Origin: Wocania_A spongiicola
Lineage (GTDB): Bacteria > Bacteroidota > Bacteroidia > Flavobacteriales > Flavobacteriaceae
NCBI RefSeq assembly: GCF_023502325.1
Contig: NZ_JAMFLZ010000002.1
Span: 248,001 to 312,000, forward strand
DNA: 64,000 nt
Direction of reading: 5' to 3'
Shown: piece by piece, positions 1-8,102 of the stretch
How positions within the stretch are numbered: position 1 is the stretch's first letter
How the letters are laid out: the number at the start of each line of letters is the position of its first letter
Translations under genes and position numbers: made by a program
Notes under the pieces: model-generated
Seen by the model: the letters and a program-made list of their open reading frames with translations, nothing else
What the model was told of the DNA's origin: nothing
Database searches by the model: none

Positions 1-894
1 GTTCATAACGCCGGAACCTGCCCCTACAGTTGCACCAGATTCTATAGTGGTATGGTCTTTAATGGAAGCACTTCCACCAATAATAACACCATCTCCTAAA
101 GTTACAGAACCCGCTAAACCACTGTGTCCAGCCATAATACAAAAACGTCCCATAACACTATTATGTGCTATTTGTACTAGGTTATCTATTTTACAGCCAT
201 CGCCAACAATAGTAGCGCTAAATTTAGCTCTATCTACGCACGAGTTTGCACCAATTTCTACATAATGCCCAATAATTACATTGCCAATTTGTGGTATTTT
301 AACTAGTCCACGACCATCATCACTTGGTCGGTATCCAAAGCCATCAGCTCCAATACTTACATTGGTATGAAAAATACAGTGACTACCAATAATACAACGT
401 TCGCGAATTACAGTTCCAGACCAAGCTACAGTGTTATCTCCAATAGTAGTTTCATCAAAAACACAAACATTTGGATATAAAATAACCCCGTTTCCTAAAA
501 TTACATTTTTACCAATGTAGCAGTTTGCACCAATTTTACAACCAGCACCTATAGTAGCCGTTTCATGAATTACTGCAGTAGGATGAATATCAGCTTCAAA
601 TTCTGGTGGAGACGGATTAAATAATTCTAATATTTTAGCCATAGCTAAATCTGCATTTTTTACTTTTATTAATGCACGATTTTCACCAGCTTCTACATTT
701 AAATTATCATTAACAATGGCGGCACAAGCCTTTGAATCTCCCCAATACTTAACATATTTATGACTTCCTATAAAAGTGATGTGATTAATTTTTGCGTTTT
801 GTAATTGTTCTGGCCCATCAATTTGTTGGTTAGTATGTCCAATTAATTCGCCTTTTAAAATATCATTAATCTCGTTGATTGTGTAAGAAATCAT
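1..894 (-). CDS. lpxD: UDP-3-O-acylglucosamine N-acyltransferase LpxD (5' part, runs off window)
   Basis: LpxD adds the second 3-hydroxyacyl chain, from acyl-ACP, to the 2-amino group of UDP-3-O-acyl-glucosamine in lipid A synthesis. Translation from the ATG at 894 gives 298 residues with no stop before base 1. An N-terminal uridine-binding region (about 1-105) is followed by many hexapeptide repeats of the left-handed beta-helix type (isoleucine/valine followed by glycine). The FGY segment and the QIAHN motif with the catalytic histidine are present. The family is usually about 310-345 residues, so only the C-terminal end is missing. Flavobacteria often carry more than one LpxD-like gene, and this could be the second copy. 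In many relatives the next genes are lpxC-fabZ and lpxA, but that part is outside the window. Confidence 0.85.
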   Translation of the reverse strand, partial: MISYTINEINDILKGELIGHTNQQIDGPEQLQNAKINHITFIGSHKYVKYWGDSKACAAIVNDNLNVEAGENRALIKVKNADLAMAKILELFNPSPPEFEADIHPTAVIHETATIGAGCKIGANCYIGKNVILGNGVILYPNVCVFDETTIGDNTVAWSGTVIRERCIIGSHCIFHTNVSIGADGFGYRPSDDGRGLVKIPQIGNVIIGHYVEIGANSCVDRAKFSATIVGDGCKIDNLVQIAHNSVMGRFCIMAGHSGLAGSVTLGDGVIIGGSASIKDHTTIESGATVGAGSGVMN

Positions 895-1054
895 TTGTAG
901 TTTTATTGGTTAGTTGATTGTAAATCTAACGGAAATAAAACAGAATTCCACCTTTTATTGAATGATATATTATTAAATAGTAACTCTTTGTATATAGTTA
1001 CTGTGATTATTTATAAAGAGTTTTAAGTTAAATTGTATTAATGAGGCTAAAGGT

Positions 1055-1483
1055 TTAGTTGTTTTTCTTTAAAAGCGCATCCAATTCAAAATATTTATCT
1101 TTTATTATGCTTAAGGCAAAAGCACTAGCAGAAGCAGCTAATACCGAGTAATCAAACACACCTTTTATTCCTGTTGAAAAAGTCATAGTTAAAGCAAAGC
1201 TTAATAATAGAAACCCGCTAAGTTTTGCAAATAGTTCTGTTTTGTAACCAATAATAAGACAGCAAGCAAAAACGACTTCTAGAACTGTAGCTATAGTTCC
1301 TAATGTGGAAATTAAAGATTCTGGGACAATGGGGTTTATTAATGCTGTATATTCTAAAAAAACATCCCAACTATACCAAGTCGAAGCGTCTTTAGGCCAA
1401 TAGCCTAATCTATCTGCCACCGCAGAAATGAAACCTAAACTTATGGCAGCCCTTAAAAACAATTTTATGATTTTTTCTTGCAT
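1055..1483 (-). CDS. DoxX-like integral membrane protein
   Basis: A 142-residue protein with four predicted membrane segments (roughly 5-25, 55-78, 83-103 and 108-128), the size and topology of the DoxX/DoxD superfamily. Members are linked to quinone or redox chemistry, and the exact activity here is unknown. It begins 3 bp after the AhpD-like gene and is almost certainly co-transcribed with it. The pair AhpD-like plus DoxX, next to a Crp-type regulator, is common in Bacteroidota and suggests a redox or peroxide stress role (inference). Confidence 0.6.
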   Translation of the reverse strand: MQEKIIKLFLRAAISLGFISAVADRLGYWPKDASTWYSWDVFLEYTALINPIVPESLISTLGTIATVLEVVFACCLIIGYKTELFAKLSGFLLLSFALTMTFSTGIKGVFDYSVLAASASAFALSIIKDKYFELDALLKKNN

Positions 1484-1486
1484 GAT

Positions 1487-1939
1487 TTATTGCGCTATTT
1501 TATAATGTCCTGGAGTAAATTGAAAGACTTTCATTAACCTATTCCATGTATTTATTTGTGTAATTGCCAATGTTAGGTAAGCAATATCTTGTTTATTAAA
1601 GTATTCTAAAAGTGGATTGTAGTCAGCATCAGAAATGGGAGCTCTATTTAATCGGGTTACAGTGTCAGCAAATTTTAAAACGACACGTTCCTTTTTTGAG
1701 AAATAAGGGGTTTCTTCCCAAACGCAAAGTGAAGATAAACGTAATTCGGTTTCACCAGTATGCTTTAATTCTTTGTAGTGCATATCAACACAATAAGCAC
1801 AACCATTTTTTTGAGAAATTCTAAGTTTTAAAAGTTCTAATAATTGAGTTTCTAAAGGCGATTGCTTTAAAAAATCTTCAATGTCTCTTAATTTTTCAAA
1901 CATTCCGTGAGGAATATCGTTATAGCTAATACGTTGCAT
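1487..1939 (-). CDS. AhpD-like / carboxymuconolactone decarboxylase family protein
   Basis: A 150-residue alkylhydroperoxidase-like protein. It carries the family signature CAYCVDMH, with redox cysteines at about 47 and 50 and a histidine at 54, preceded by the usual helical LLELLKLRISQ segment. Relatives use the CxxC pair as a thiol redox centre in peroxide defence. The open frame extends to 1969, but a match to the -7 promoter box (TAACTTTG on minus, 1967-1974) overlaps that codon. The ATG at 1939 (protein starting MQRISYND) fits both the promoter and relatives, and 1951 is a second possibility. The DoxX-like gene follows after 3 bp. Confidence 0.75.
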   Translation of the reverse strand: MQRISYNDIPHGMFEKLRDIEDFLKQSPLETQLLELLKLRISQKNGCAYCVDMHYKELKHTGETELRLSSLCVWEETPYFSKKERVVLKFADTVTRLNRAPISDADYNPLLEYFNKQDIAYLTLAITQINTWNRLMKVFQFTPGHYKIAQ

Positions 1940-1966
1940 AATTGTTATCATTTTTTGATTATGAAA

Positions 1967-1974
1967 CAAAGTTA
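1967..1974 (-). promoter_or_regulatory. Putative -7 promoter box of the AhpD-DoxX pair
   Basis: The minus strand reads TAACTTTG, a full match to the Bacteroidota -7 consensus TAnnTTTG. The start point would be near 1963, giving a leader of about 24 nt to the ATG at 1939. The box argues against a start at 1969. No clear -33 TTTG was found. Confidence 0.4.
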
Positions 1975-2049
1975 GATTTACGTATTCTATTAAAAATTAA
2001 GATATCTTAAGAAATAGGATTTTGAGGTGAATTTCACTCAAATAAATTA

Positions 2050-2616
2050 CTAACCTTTTCTAAGTTCACTTAAATACTCTGGAGTAATATCTAAGTATGA
2101 AGCAATCATATATTGAGGTATCCGCTGAGCAAAAGAAAGGAGTTTTTTAATAAAAAAATCATAACGTTCTTTACTGCTCATTTTTGTGTAAAATTCGTTT
2201 TTACGTTCTATCGCAATTAGCATATTCTCTGTGGTAATTCTAAAAACACGTTCTAGTTTTGGAATATTTTGGTATGCTTTTTCTAGATTTTCTTTATTGA
2301 TTGAAAGTACTGTTGTTTTTTCTAGTGCTTGCATGTACAACAAAGATGGTTTTTCTGTAATAAAACTTTCAAAACTTGTTGTCCACCAATTTTCAATACC
2401 AAAGTGAATAATGTTTTCATGCCCTTTATTATCAATATTAAAAAGGCGTATTAGACCATCTATAATAAAAAATTTGTTTTTACAAATGTCGCCTTCTTTT
2501 AAAAGAAATTCTTTTTTCTGAAATGTTCTTGGTGTAAGATAATTATAAAAACGATCTATTTCTTCAGAAGAAAAAGAAGCGTATCTGTTTAAATAGTTTT
2601 GTAATTGAGTTTTCAT
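2050..2616 (-). CDS. Crp/Fnr-family transcriptional regulator
   Basis: A 188-residue protein with an N-terminal cyclic-nucleotide-binding-like beta-barrel (about 25-115, with the LKEGD..K..FFIIDGLIRLF pattern). A C-terminal region ends in a helix-turn-helix-like segment (MIASYLDITPEYLSELR). It lacks the conserved PRxxR phosphate-binding arginine pattern of true cAMP receptors, and there is no cysteine cluster like FNR. It lies 80 bp upstream of the AhpD-DoxX pair on the same strand and is a plausible regulator of it (inference). It follows the LETM1-related gene by 5 bp, so it may share that transcript. Confidence 0.75.
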   Translation of the reverse strand: MKTQLQNYLNRYASFSSEEIDRFYNYLTPRTFQKKEFLLKEGDICKNKFFIIDGLIRLFNIDNKGHENIIHFGIENWWTTSFESFITEKPSLLYMQALEKTTVLSINKENLEKAYQNIPKLERVFRITTENMLIAIERKNEFYTKMSSKERYDFFIKKLLSFAQRIPQYMIASYLDITPEYLSELRKG

Positions 2617-2621
2617 AAAAA

Positions 2622-3794
2622 CTATTCTTCAATTCTGTTATCATCAAAAGCCGAGGGTAACAATTTAGGAATAAATTTAACGACTAAAGGGAGTAGTAAA
2701 GCACCACCTGGAAGTAAAAATATAGCGAGACTTGGTATTGATTTAAAAATGTCTAAAAGTTGTTCTTGTACCTTTTTTTGTTCGTCTTTATTCAAATCTC
2801 TTATTGTAGATTGAGAAATGAGTACCATAAGTTCTTTGCTATCTTTTAACTCTTGGTATAAGCGTTTACTATTTCTAGAAATAAGTTTTGTAACCATTTT
2901 GCTAGAGTTGTTGTAAAAACTTTTTACAATGTTTTTAGAACTTAATAGTGCAATATTATCTTTATGGGTGGTATAAAATTGATTAACTGATTCTATAGAT
3001 AGATTAACCTGAGATGTGTTTACATTTAAGTCGTTACCCAATTTAATAAGAAACTGTTGTTCATCTTTATCAATGGCACGATCACTCCAAGTTGCCATAC
3101 ATGCTAAATCTAAAATATACTGTTTTTCTTGAGGCGTTTTTAATATGTTAATGGCATTGTTGTAACTAATATATGTGTTGTTTTGATACCTTAACGAAGA
3201 CTCAAAAAGCTTTATTAAACTATCATCATATTGATTTATTGTGGATTTAGATTTTAAAACATCTAAAGAAATAGATTCAATAGTTGCTTCTAAATTTTTT
3301 ATGTATTCATTCGAAATAGATTCATTTTTTAAAAACTCTTGATACGCTAATACATCAACAAATAATAAAGCATTAATAATAAAATAGTTGAAGTTTTTAG
3401 TGATAATATTATCATCAATTTGAATTCGTTTATGAATTATCTTTTCTAATTGTTCACTTGATTTTTTTCCACCTATAAGCTCTTGAAAAAAAGACATTTT
3501 ATACTCATTAATGCTGGTGTAAAAGTCAATAACACTATCCACAAAAGAAAGTTTAGAGTTTGAGTTTTTATGTGCATATAAAAGTGTTAAACATAAATTG
3601 GTTTTACATAACTCTTCTTCAGAGAGATCAGCATTTTTAAAAGCTTGTGCAACTATACTCAAGTTACTACCATAAATAAAACCACAAGTTCTTAAGGCAC
3701 TATAAAACTCATCTTCTTTATAATTTAAAAAAGAATTGTTTTGAGTAACTTCCTTTAGTAATTTTTTTATCCAACCTTGAGCCGACGGATTCAT
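2622..3794 (-). CDS. LETM1-related biofilm-associated protein
   Basis: A 390-residue protein. The middle (about 225-280) contains a TerB-like helical segment with the acidic pattern ATWSDRAIDKDEQQFLIKLG. The C-terminus (about 355-385) matches the membrane-anchoring segment of LETM1 proteins: a hydrophobic stretch around PGGALLLP followed by FIPKLLPSAF. Flavobacterial proteins of this size and layout are annotated as LETM1-related and associated with biofilm. Mitochondrial LETM1 is involved in K+/H+ or Ca2+/H+ exchange, and whether this protein transports ions is unknown. The Crp-type regulator follows after 5 bp. Confidence 0.7.
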   Translation of the reverse strand: MNPSAQGWIKKLLKEVTQNNSFLNYKEDEFYSALRTCGFIYGSNLSIVAQAFKNADLSEEELCKTNLCLTLLYAHKNSNSKLSFVDSVIDFYTSINEYKMSFFQELIGGKKSSEQLEKIIHKRIQIDDNIITKNFNYFIINALLFVDVLAYQEFLKNESISNEYIKNLEATIESISLDVLKSKSTINQYDDSLIKLFESSLRYQNNTYISYNNAINILKTPQEKQYILDLACMATWSDRAIDKDEQQFLIKLGNDLNVNTSQVNLSIESVNQFYTTHKDNIALLSSKNIVKSFYNNSSKMVTKLISRNSKRLYQELKDSKELMVLISQSTIRDLNKDEQKKVQEQLLDIFKSIPSLAIFLLPGGALLLPLVVKFIPKLLPSAFDDNRIEE

Positions 3795-3826
3795 ATGGTT
3801 ATTTTAATTTATAGTGTAAAAATAAA

Positions 3827-3849
3827 AAAGCTGCCTTATAAGCAGCTTT
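3827..3849 (-). terminator. Intrinsic terminator after the YceI-like gene
   Basis: Perfect 8-bp stem (AAAGCTGC at 3827-3834, GCAGCTTT at 3842-3849) with a run of A on plus just left of it, which is a U-run on the minus transcript. It lies 30 bp after the stop of the YceI-like gene. Confidence 0.75.
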
Positions 3850-3879
3850 AAATATTGATATATTTTAAAATATATACGA

Positions 3880-4503
3880 TTAATTTTTACGGAGAAAGGT
3901 ATTAACTTCAATAGCAACATCTTCCCAAGTTTTACTTACACCATCTGGTCCTTTATGTAAATCAAAGCATACCTTATTTAATGCATCTAAAGCCGCTAAT
4001 GCATTCCAGTCTTTAAGGTTCATGGTGCCAGTCATACTTACACGTCTTTCATCTGTTATGCTGACAGTTAGAGGTAAATCATTGGTGACATCGTTCATAG
4101 TTATAGAAGCAACATAGTTGTTATCAACAAATTTAATAGTTCCTTTTAAGAACTCAGTATTTAGCATCGTACCAAAAAATGAGGTTTTTATTTTAGCATC
4201 GCGAGTATTGGTTGCATCATTAGTAAATAAACTGCTAACAGGAATTGAAAAGCTTAAATTATTTAAAGCCTCTTGTGGTGTAGCACCTTCTTTGTTTTCA
4301 AAGTTTAAAATTTTAAAGATTCCTCCAACAGGTTTTTTCTCAGTAGTTTTGTAAGCCGTCCATTTTACAGATGTTCCTTCTGGTTTAACAACAAATTTTT
4401 CAGCAATTACTGTTTCATCTGCAGATTTGGTTTCTTTCTTTTCATTCTTACAAGCCGAAAAACCTAGTGTTATGGCAATTAATAGAAAGCTTATTTTTTT
4501 CAT
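3880..4503 (-). CDS. YceI-family lipoprotein
   Basis: A 207-residue exported protein with a lipoprotein signal (lipobox ending in SAC, Cys18). The mature part is a YceI-type lipocalin-like beta-barrel: it opens with the V.W.A.K pattern and has an SIPVSSLFTNDATNTRDAKIK region typical of the family. YceI proteins bind long isoprenoids or other lipids in the periplasm. It is divergent from hemN across a 125-bp gap. A weak minus-strand -7 match (5 of 6 fixed bases) lies at 4556-4563. Confidence 0.8.
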   Translation of the reverse strand: MKKISFLLIAITLGFSACKNEKKETKSADETVIAEKFVVKPEGTSVKWTAYKTTEKKPVGGIFKILNFENKEGATPQEALNNLSFSIPVSSLFTNDATNTRDAKIKTSFFGTMLNTEFLKGTIKFVDNNYVASITMNDVTNDLPLTVSITDERRVSMTGTMNLKDWNALAALDALNKVCFDLHKGPDGVSKTWEDVAIEVNTFLRKN

Positions 4504-4567
4504 TTTTAATAGTGTTTTTATTTATCCGAAAGTTAAGTTAATAATTAGCTAATTGCAAATATTCTAC

Positions 4568-4581
4568 ATGACATATATCAT
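4568..4581. promoter_or_regulatory. FNR-type box upstream of hemN
   Basis: ATGACATATATCAT, a near-perfect palindrome with TGAY/RTCA half-sites as bound by FNR-like proteins. Its centre (4574.5) is 33 bp upstream of the centre of a perfect -7 box (TATTTTTG, 4604-4611). That puts it near -40.5 relative to the predicted start, the class II activator position. The same arrangement occurs at the ccoS-NO and fixI promoters. Confidence 0.7.
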
Positions 4582-4603
4582 ATTTTAAACCTATGCCGTA
4601 TTG

Positions 4604-4611
4604 TATTTTTG
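4604..4611 (+). promoter_or_regulatory. -7 box of the hemN promoter
   Basis: TATTTTTG matches the Bacteroidota -7 consensus TAnnTTTG fully. The predicted start is near 4615, 14 nt before the hemN ATG. There is no -33 TTTG; the FNR-type box occupies that region, as expected of an activator-dependent promoter. Confidence 0.6.
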
Positions 4612-4628
4612 TTTTATAAAAGTTAGGT

Positions 4629-5993
4629 ATGTTAAGCAATTTAGTAAACAAGTATAATATTGCCGGACCGCGGTATACAAGTTACCCAACGGTTCCTTAT
4701 TGGAATAATGAGACATTTTCTTTAAAAAAATGGAAATCGTCTTTAATCACATCTTTTAATGAAAGTAATTTAGATGAAGGTATAAGTCTTTATATTCATC
4801 TGCCTTTTTGCGAAAGTTTATGTACATTTTGTGGTTGTAATAAGCGTATTACAAAACAGCATAGTGTTGAGTCTCCTTATATTACTGCGGTTTTAAAAGA
4901 ATGGTCATTATATTTAGAACTGTTTGACGAAAAACCAATAATTAAAGAAATGCATCTTGGTGGAGGCACACCAACCTTTTTTAGTCCTGAAAACTTAAAA
5001 CGGCTTATTAACGGTATTTTAAAGACATCCAAACTTGCAAAAAATTACGAGTTTAGTTTTGAAGGACATCCAAATAATACCACGAGAGAACACTTACAAG
5101 CACTTTATGATGTTGGTTTTAGACGTGTAAGTTATGGTGTACAGGATTATAATGAAACAGTGCAAAAAGCAATACATAGAATTCAACCTTTTGAAAACGT
5201 AAAACGAGCAACACAACTTGCAAGGGAAATTGGATATACTTCTGTAGGACATGACATTATTTTTGGTTTACCATTTCAAACTTTAGATCATGTAAAAGAA
5301 ACCATATTAAAAACTAAAGAATTGCTTCCTGATAGGTTGGCTTTTTATAGCTATGCACATGTACCTTGGATGAAAGGGAATGGACAACGAGGTTTTAAAG
5401 ATACAGATTTGCCATCGGCAGAATTAAAAAGAGCACAGTACGAATTAGGTAAAGAACTACTTGCTAAAGTTGGTTACCAGGAAATAGGAATGGACCATTT
5501 TGCTTTAACTACAGATAGCCTTTATCTATCTATGCAAAGCGGAGGTTTGCATAGAAATTTTATGGGTTATACGGCATCAAAAACACAAGCTATGATTGGG
5601 TTGGGAGTATCCTCTATTAGCGATAGTTGGTATGGTTTCGCCCAAAATGTAAAAGGAATTGAAGCATATTATCATTTAATAAATGAGAATATAATTCCAG
5701 TATATAGAGGGCATATTTTAAATGAGGAAGATTTAGTTATAAGAAAACATATTCTTAATTTAATGTGTCAATTTAAAACCTCATGGAATGAAAATCATCT
5801 TTATTTTAAAGAAATACCAGAAGCATTAATGCAATTAAAAGAAATGGAAGCTGATGGACTCCTTAACATAAGCTCGAATAGTATTGAAGTAACTAAAGCA
5901 GGACAACCATTTGTTAGAAATGTTTGTATGGCTTTTGATGTATTATTACAACGAAAACAACCCGATGTACAGTTGTTTTCTATGACTGTTTAA
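4629..5993 (+). CDS. hemN: Oxygen-independent coproporphyrinogen III oxidase
   Basis: A radical SAM enzyme that decarboxylates coproporphyrinogen III to protoporphyrinogen IX without oxygen. The 454-residue protein starts with the typical YNIAGPRYTSYPT segment. The Fe-S motif is CESLCTFC (Cys61, 65, 68), followed by Cys70, and a GGGTPTF SAM-binding motif lies near residue 112. A HemN C-terminal domain follows. The length equals the family norm. The universal stress protein gene follows after 18 bp and is probably co-transcribed. The FNR-type box upstream suggests induction at low oxygen, supplying haem to the cbb3 oxidase encoded next door. Confidence 0.95.
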   Translation: MLSNLVNKYNIAGPRYTSYPTVPYWNNETFSLKKWKSSLITSFNESNLDEGISLYIHLPFCESLCTFCGCNKRITKQHSVESPYITAVLKEWSLYLELFDEKPIIKEMHLGGGTPTFFSPENLKRLINGILKTSKLAKNYEFSFEGHPNNTTREHLQALYDVGFRRVSYGVQDYNETVQKAIHRIQPFENVKRATQLAREIGYTSVGHDIIFGLPFQTLDHVKETILKTKELLPDRLAFYSYAHVPWMKGNGQRGFKDTDLPSAELKRAQYELGKELLAKVGYQEIGMDHFALTTDSLYLSMQSGGLHRNFMGYTASKTQAMIGLGVSSISDSWYGFAQNVKGIEAYYHLINENIIPVYRGHILNEEDLVIRKHILNLMCQFKTSWNENHLYFKEIPEALMQLKEMEADGLLNISSNSIEVTKAGQPFVRNVCMAFDVLLQRKQPDVQLFSMTV

Positions 5994-6011
5994 CATTAAA
6001 ACACTAAAACC

Positions 6012-6845
6012 ATGAAAAAAATTATTGTGCCCATAGATTTTTCTAAACATTCAGAATTTGCTTTAAAAGCTTCAGCAAAATTAGCAAAGAAAAACAATGC
6101 TGAACTGTTAATATTACATATGTTAGAAATGTCTGATATCATGCTAAATGCAACAGATGGATTGCAAAATCAAAAAGCTGCGTTTTTCTTTAAGTTAGCA
6201 GAACAAAAGTTTAATGATTTTCTTGATAAAGATTATTTAAAAGATATAAAAATAACTCCAATAGTTAAGCACTTTAAAGTGTTTAGCGAAGTAAATGATG
6301 TTGCGCTAAAGCATGATGCAGACCTTATTGTTATGGGGTCTCATGGAGTAAGCGGAGCAAAAGAATTTTTTATAGGATCAAACACAGAGCGAGTGGTACG
6401 CAACGCAGATATACCAGTTTTAGTTGTGAAGAATAATTTAAATCAAATAGATTTTCATGATGTAGTTTTTGCTTGTGATTTCTCTGAAAAGTCAATAAAA
6501 GCTTATTTAAATGCATCAAAATTATTCGATAAAATGGGGTCTAAGGTTTATTTGGTTTATGTAAACTTACCTAATGACAGGTTTAAAAATTCATTAGAAA
6601 TTGAACGCCTTGTGGTTAACTTTTTTACTAAAGCAGATGGGAATTTAGATAAAATGAAAGATGTTCATTATGTATCTGATTATACTGTAGAAGATGGTAT
6701 TTTAAACTTTTCTATAAAAATGGGAGCAGATTTGATTGCTATGCCAACTCATGGAAGAAAAGGGTTGTCTCATTTCTTTCAAGGTAGTGTTGGAGAAGAT
6801 GTTGCAAACCATTCAACCTTACCAGTAATTACTTTTAAGATTTAG
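6012..6845 (+). CDS. Tandem universal stress protein (UspA family)
   Basis: A 277-residue cytoplasmic protein made of two Usp domains (about 1-140 and 147-277). Each opens with a beta strand (IIVPIDFSKHSE; VVFACDFSEKS) and closes with a nucleotide-binding loop: GSHGVSGAKEFFIGS in the first and THGRKGLSHFFQGS in the second. Both keep the G..G(9x)GS pattern of ATP-binding members. Its position 18 bp behind hemN suggests expression under low oxygen, as seen for Usp genes in other bacteria (family knowledge plus inference). A strong terminator follows. Confidence 0.9.
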   Translation: MKKIIVPIDFSKHSEFALKASAKLAKKNNAELLILHMLEMSDIMLNATDGLQNQKAAFFFKLAEQKFNDFLDKDYLKDIKITPIVKHFKVFSEVNDVALKHDADLIVMGSHGVSGAKEFFIGSNTERVVRNADIPVLVVKNNLNQIDFHDVVFACDFSEKSIKAYLNASKLFDKMGSKVYLVYVNLPNDRFKNSLEIERLVVNFFTKADGNLDKMKDVHYVSDYTVEDGILNFSIKMGADLIAMPTHGRKGLSHFFQGSVGEDVANHSTLPVITFKI

Positions 6846-6870
6846 TTAGTATAAAATCTTATTGAAAACT

Positions 6871-6902
6871 AGGGAATAATAAATCTATTGTTCCCTTTTT
6901 TT
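6871..6902 (+). terminator. Intrinsic terminator of hemN-usp
   Basis: Stem AGGGAATAATA / TATTGTTCCCT with one mismatch and a 4-base loop, followed by a T-run on plus. It lies about 26 bp after the usp stop, before the convergent TauE/SafE-like gene. Confidence 0.75.
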
Positions 6903-6916
6903 ATGGCGTTTAATAA

Positions 6917-7618
6917 TTAATGGCAATCAATTGCACTCGAAGCTATTTCAGTAATAGGAGCAGGGGATATGTAAGGAATACCTAATCCTAAGCCTCTAAT
7001 AATAAATAGCAATCCAATTACAACAACAAAAACAGGAATAGCTTTTTGGATACGTTGTTTAATAGTGGCGTTTAAAAATTTACCTAAATAAATGGCCGAC
7101 GTCATAAGTGGAATAGTGCCTATGCCAAATAGCAACATATACAAACTGCCTTGAAAGGCATTTGCAGTTGTTATAGATGCAAAAACAGCCATATAAACTA
7201 AACCGCAAGGTAAAAACCCATTTAAAAAACCGATGGTTAAAAAGGTGTCAGAAGTTTTCTTTTTTAGAGCTTTTCCTAGTGCAGACTTTACTTTAGAAAT
7301 TATTTTATAGATAGGTTTTGAGAAATTGTACTTATTAAAAATGTGTAGAGGCGTTAGTATCACAACAATCATTATAACACCTATTATAATTGATAATTGT
7401 TGTTGCAATCCAAAAATATAAAGGCTTTTGCCAACGAAACCAAAAATTAACCCAATGATGCTATATGCTAATAATCTTCCAAAATGATAGATAGAAATTT
7501 GTATTATTTTTTTTGTAGAATTACTTCTGTCTACGGGTAACATAAAAGCAATAGGGCCACACATACCAATGCAATGAAAACTTCCTAAAAGACCCAATAT
7601 AATTGCAGACCAAAGCAT
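6917..7618 (-). CDS. TauE/SafE-like membrane protein at the end of the cco cluster
   Basis: A 233-residue polytopic membrane protein with about six hydrophobic segments. The first segment contains the HCIGMCGP motif (His15, Cys16, Cys20), and a second segment carries a GFLNGFLPCGLVY pattern. This subgroup, named sulfite exporter TauE/SafE or DsbD-like transmembrane, regularly sits in cbb3 oxidase operons and is thought to act in copper handling or oxidase assembly; the substrate is not established. It is 11 bp downstream of ccoH, so it belongs to the cco operon. Confidence 0.75.
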   Translation of the reverse strand: MLWSAIILGLLGSFHCIGMCGPIAFMLPVDRSNSTKKIIQISIYHFGRLLAYSIIGLIFGFVGKSLYIFGLQQQLSIIIGVIMIVVILTPLHIFNKYNFSKPIYKIISKVKSALGKALKKKTSDTFLTIGFLNGFLPCGLVYMAVFASITTANAFQGSLYMLLFGIGTIPLMTSAIYLGKFLNATIKQRIQKAIPVFVVVIGLLFIIRGLGLGIPYISPAPITEIASSAIDCH

Positions 7619-7629
7619 TACTTTAAATT

Positions 7630-8076
7630 TTAATACACAATTTCTTTTTTGAATAAATACGATTTACCGTTATATTCCCAATCTACTTTAATGTTCCAAC
7701 GACCATCTAATAAACGTTTGTCAGGTATGAGCAAATTATGGTTTGACAATGAAATAGCAGTATCAAAGTCAAATTGTTTATTGGATGGTCTATATAGGAA
7801 CACTTTTCCTGAAATTTTTTCTGCTTTAAGTGCTTCAGGAAATACTATTAATATACCGTCGTTGGTTTTTTTCCAAGTAATATTTGAGGTTAAATCTTTA
7901 GAGTTTTTTTCTTTGTCTATATCATTTTGAAACTCTAATTCTTGTTTATAATAATCTTCAGTTACTAAATCATGATCATATTTTGCATCAGTATGCATAG
8001 TAACAATAAAATACATGATAAAGCTAATAAAGCCAATAAAAGCTAATACAATTCCTGTTCCCCAATTAAATTTCAT
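7630..8076 (-). CDS. ccoH: FixH/CcoH-like cbb3 oxidase assembly protein
   Basis: A 148-residue protein with one N-terminal membrane helix (about 6-28) and a periplasmic domain. It shows the family hallmark of a tyrosine-rich DLVTEDYYKQELEFQ segment just after the helix, then a C-terminal WNIKVDWEYNGKSYLF strand pair. CcoH/FixH is needed for assembly of cbb3-type cytochrome c oxidase. It sits 26 bp after ccoG and 11 bp before the TauE/SafE-like gene, the order common in Flavobacteriia. Confidence 0.85.
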   Translation of the reverse strand: MKFNWGTGIVLAFIGFISFIMYFIVTMHTDAKYDHDLVTEDYYKQELEFQNDIDKEKNSKDLTSNITWKKTNDGILIVFPEALKAEKISGKVFLYRPSNKQFDFDTAISLSNHNLLIPDKRLLDGRWNIKVDWEYNGKSYLFKKEIVY

Positions 8077-8102
8077 AATCTTTATTTTTTAAAAACTAAC
8101 AG

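Noticed and set aside
47..265. Plus-strand open frame of 72 codons inside lpxD
   Set aside because: It is the antisense shadow of the hexapeptide-repeat region; no family pattern and no promoter.
982..1022. AACTCTTT / AAAGAGTT inverted repeat between lpxD and the DoxX-like gene
   Set aside because: Arms of 8 bp separated by 25 AT-rich bases can arise by chance, and no U-run or promoter geometry supports a role.
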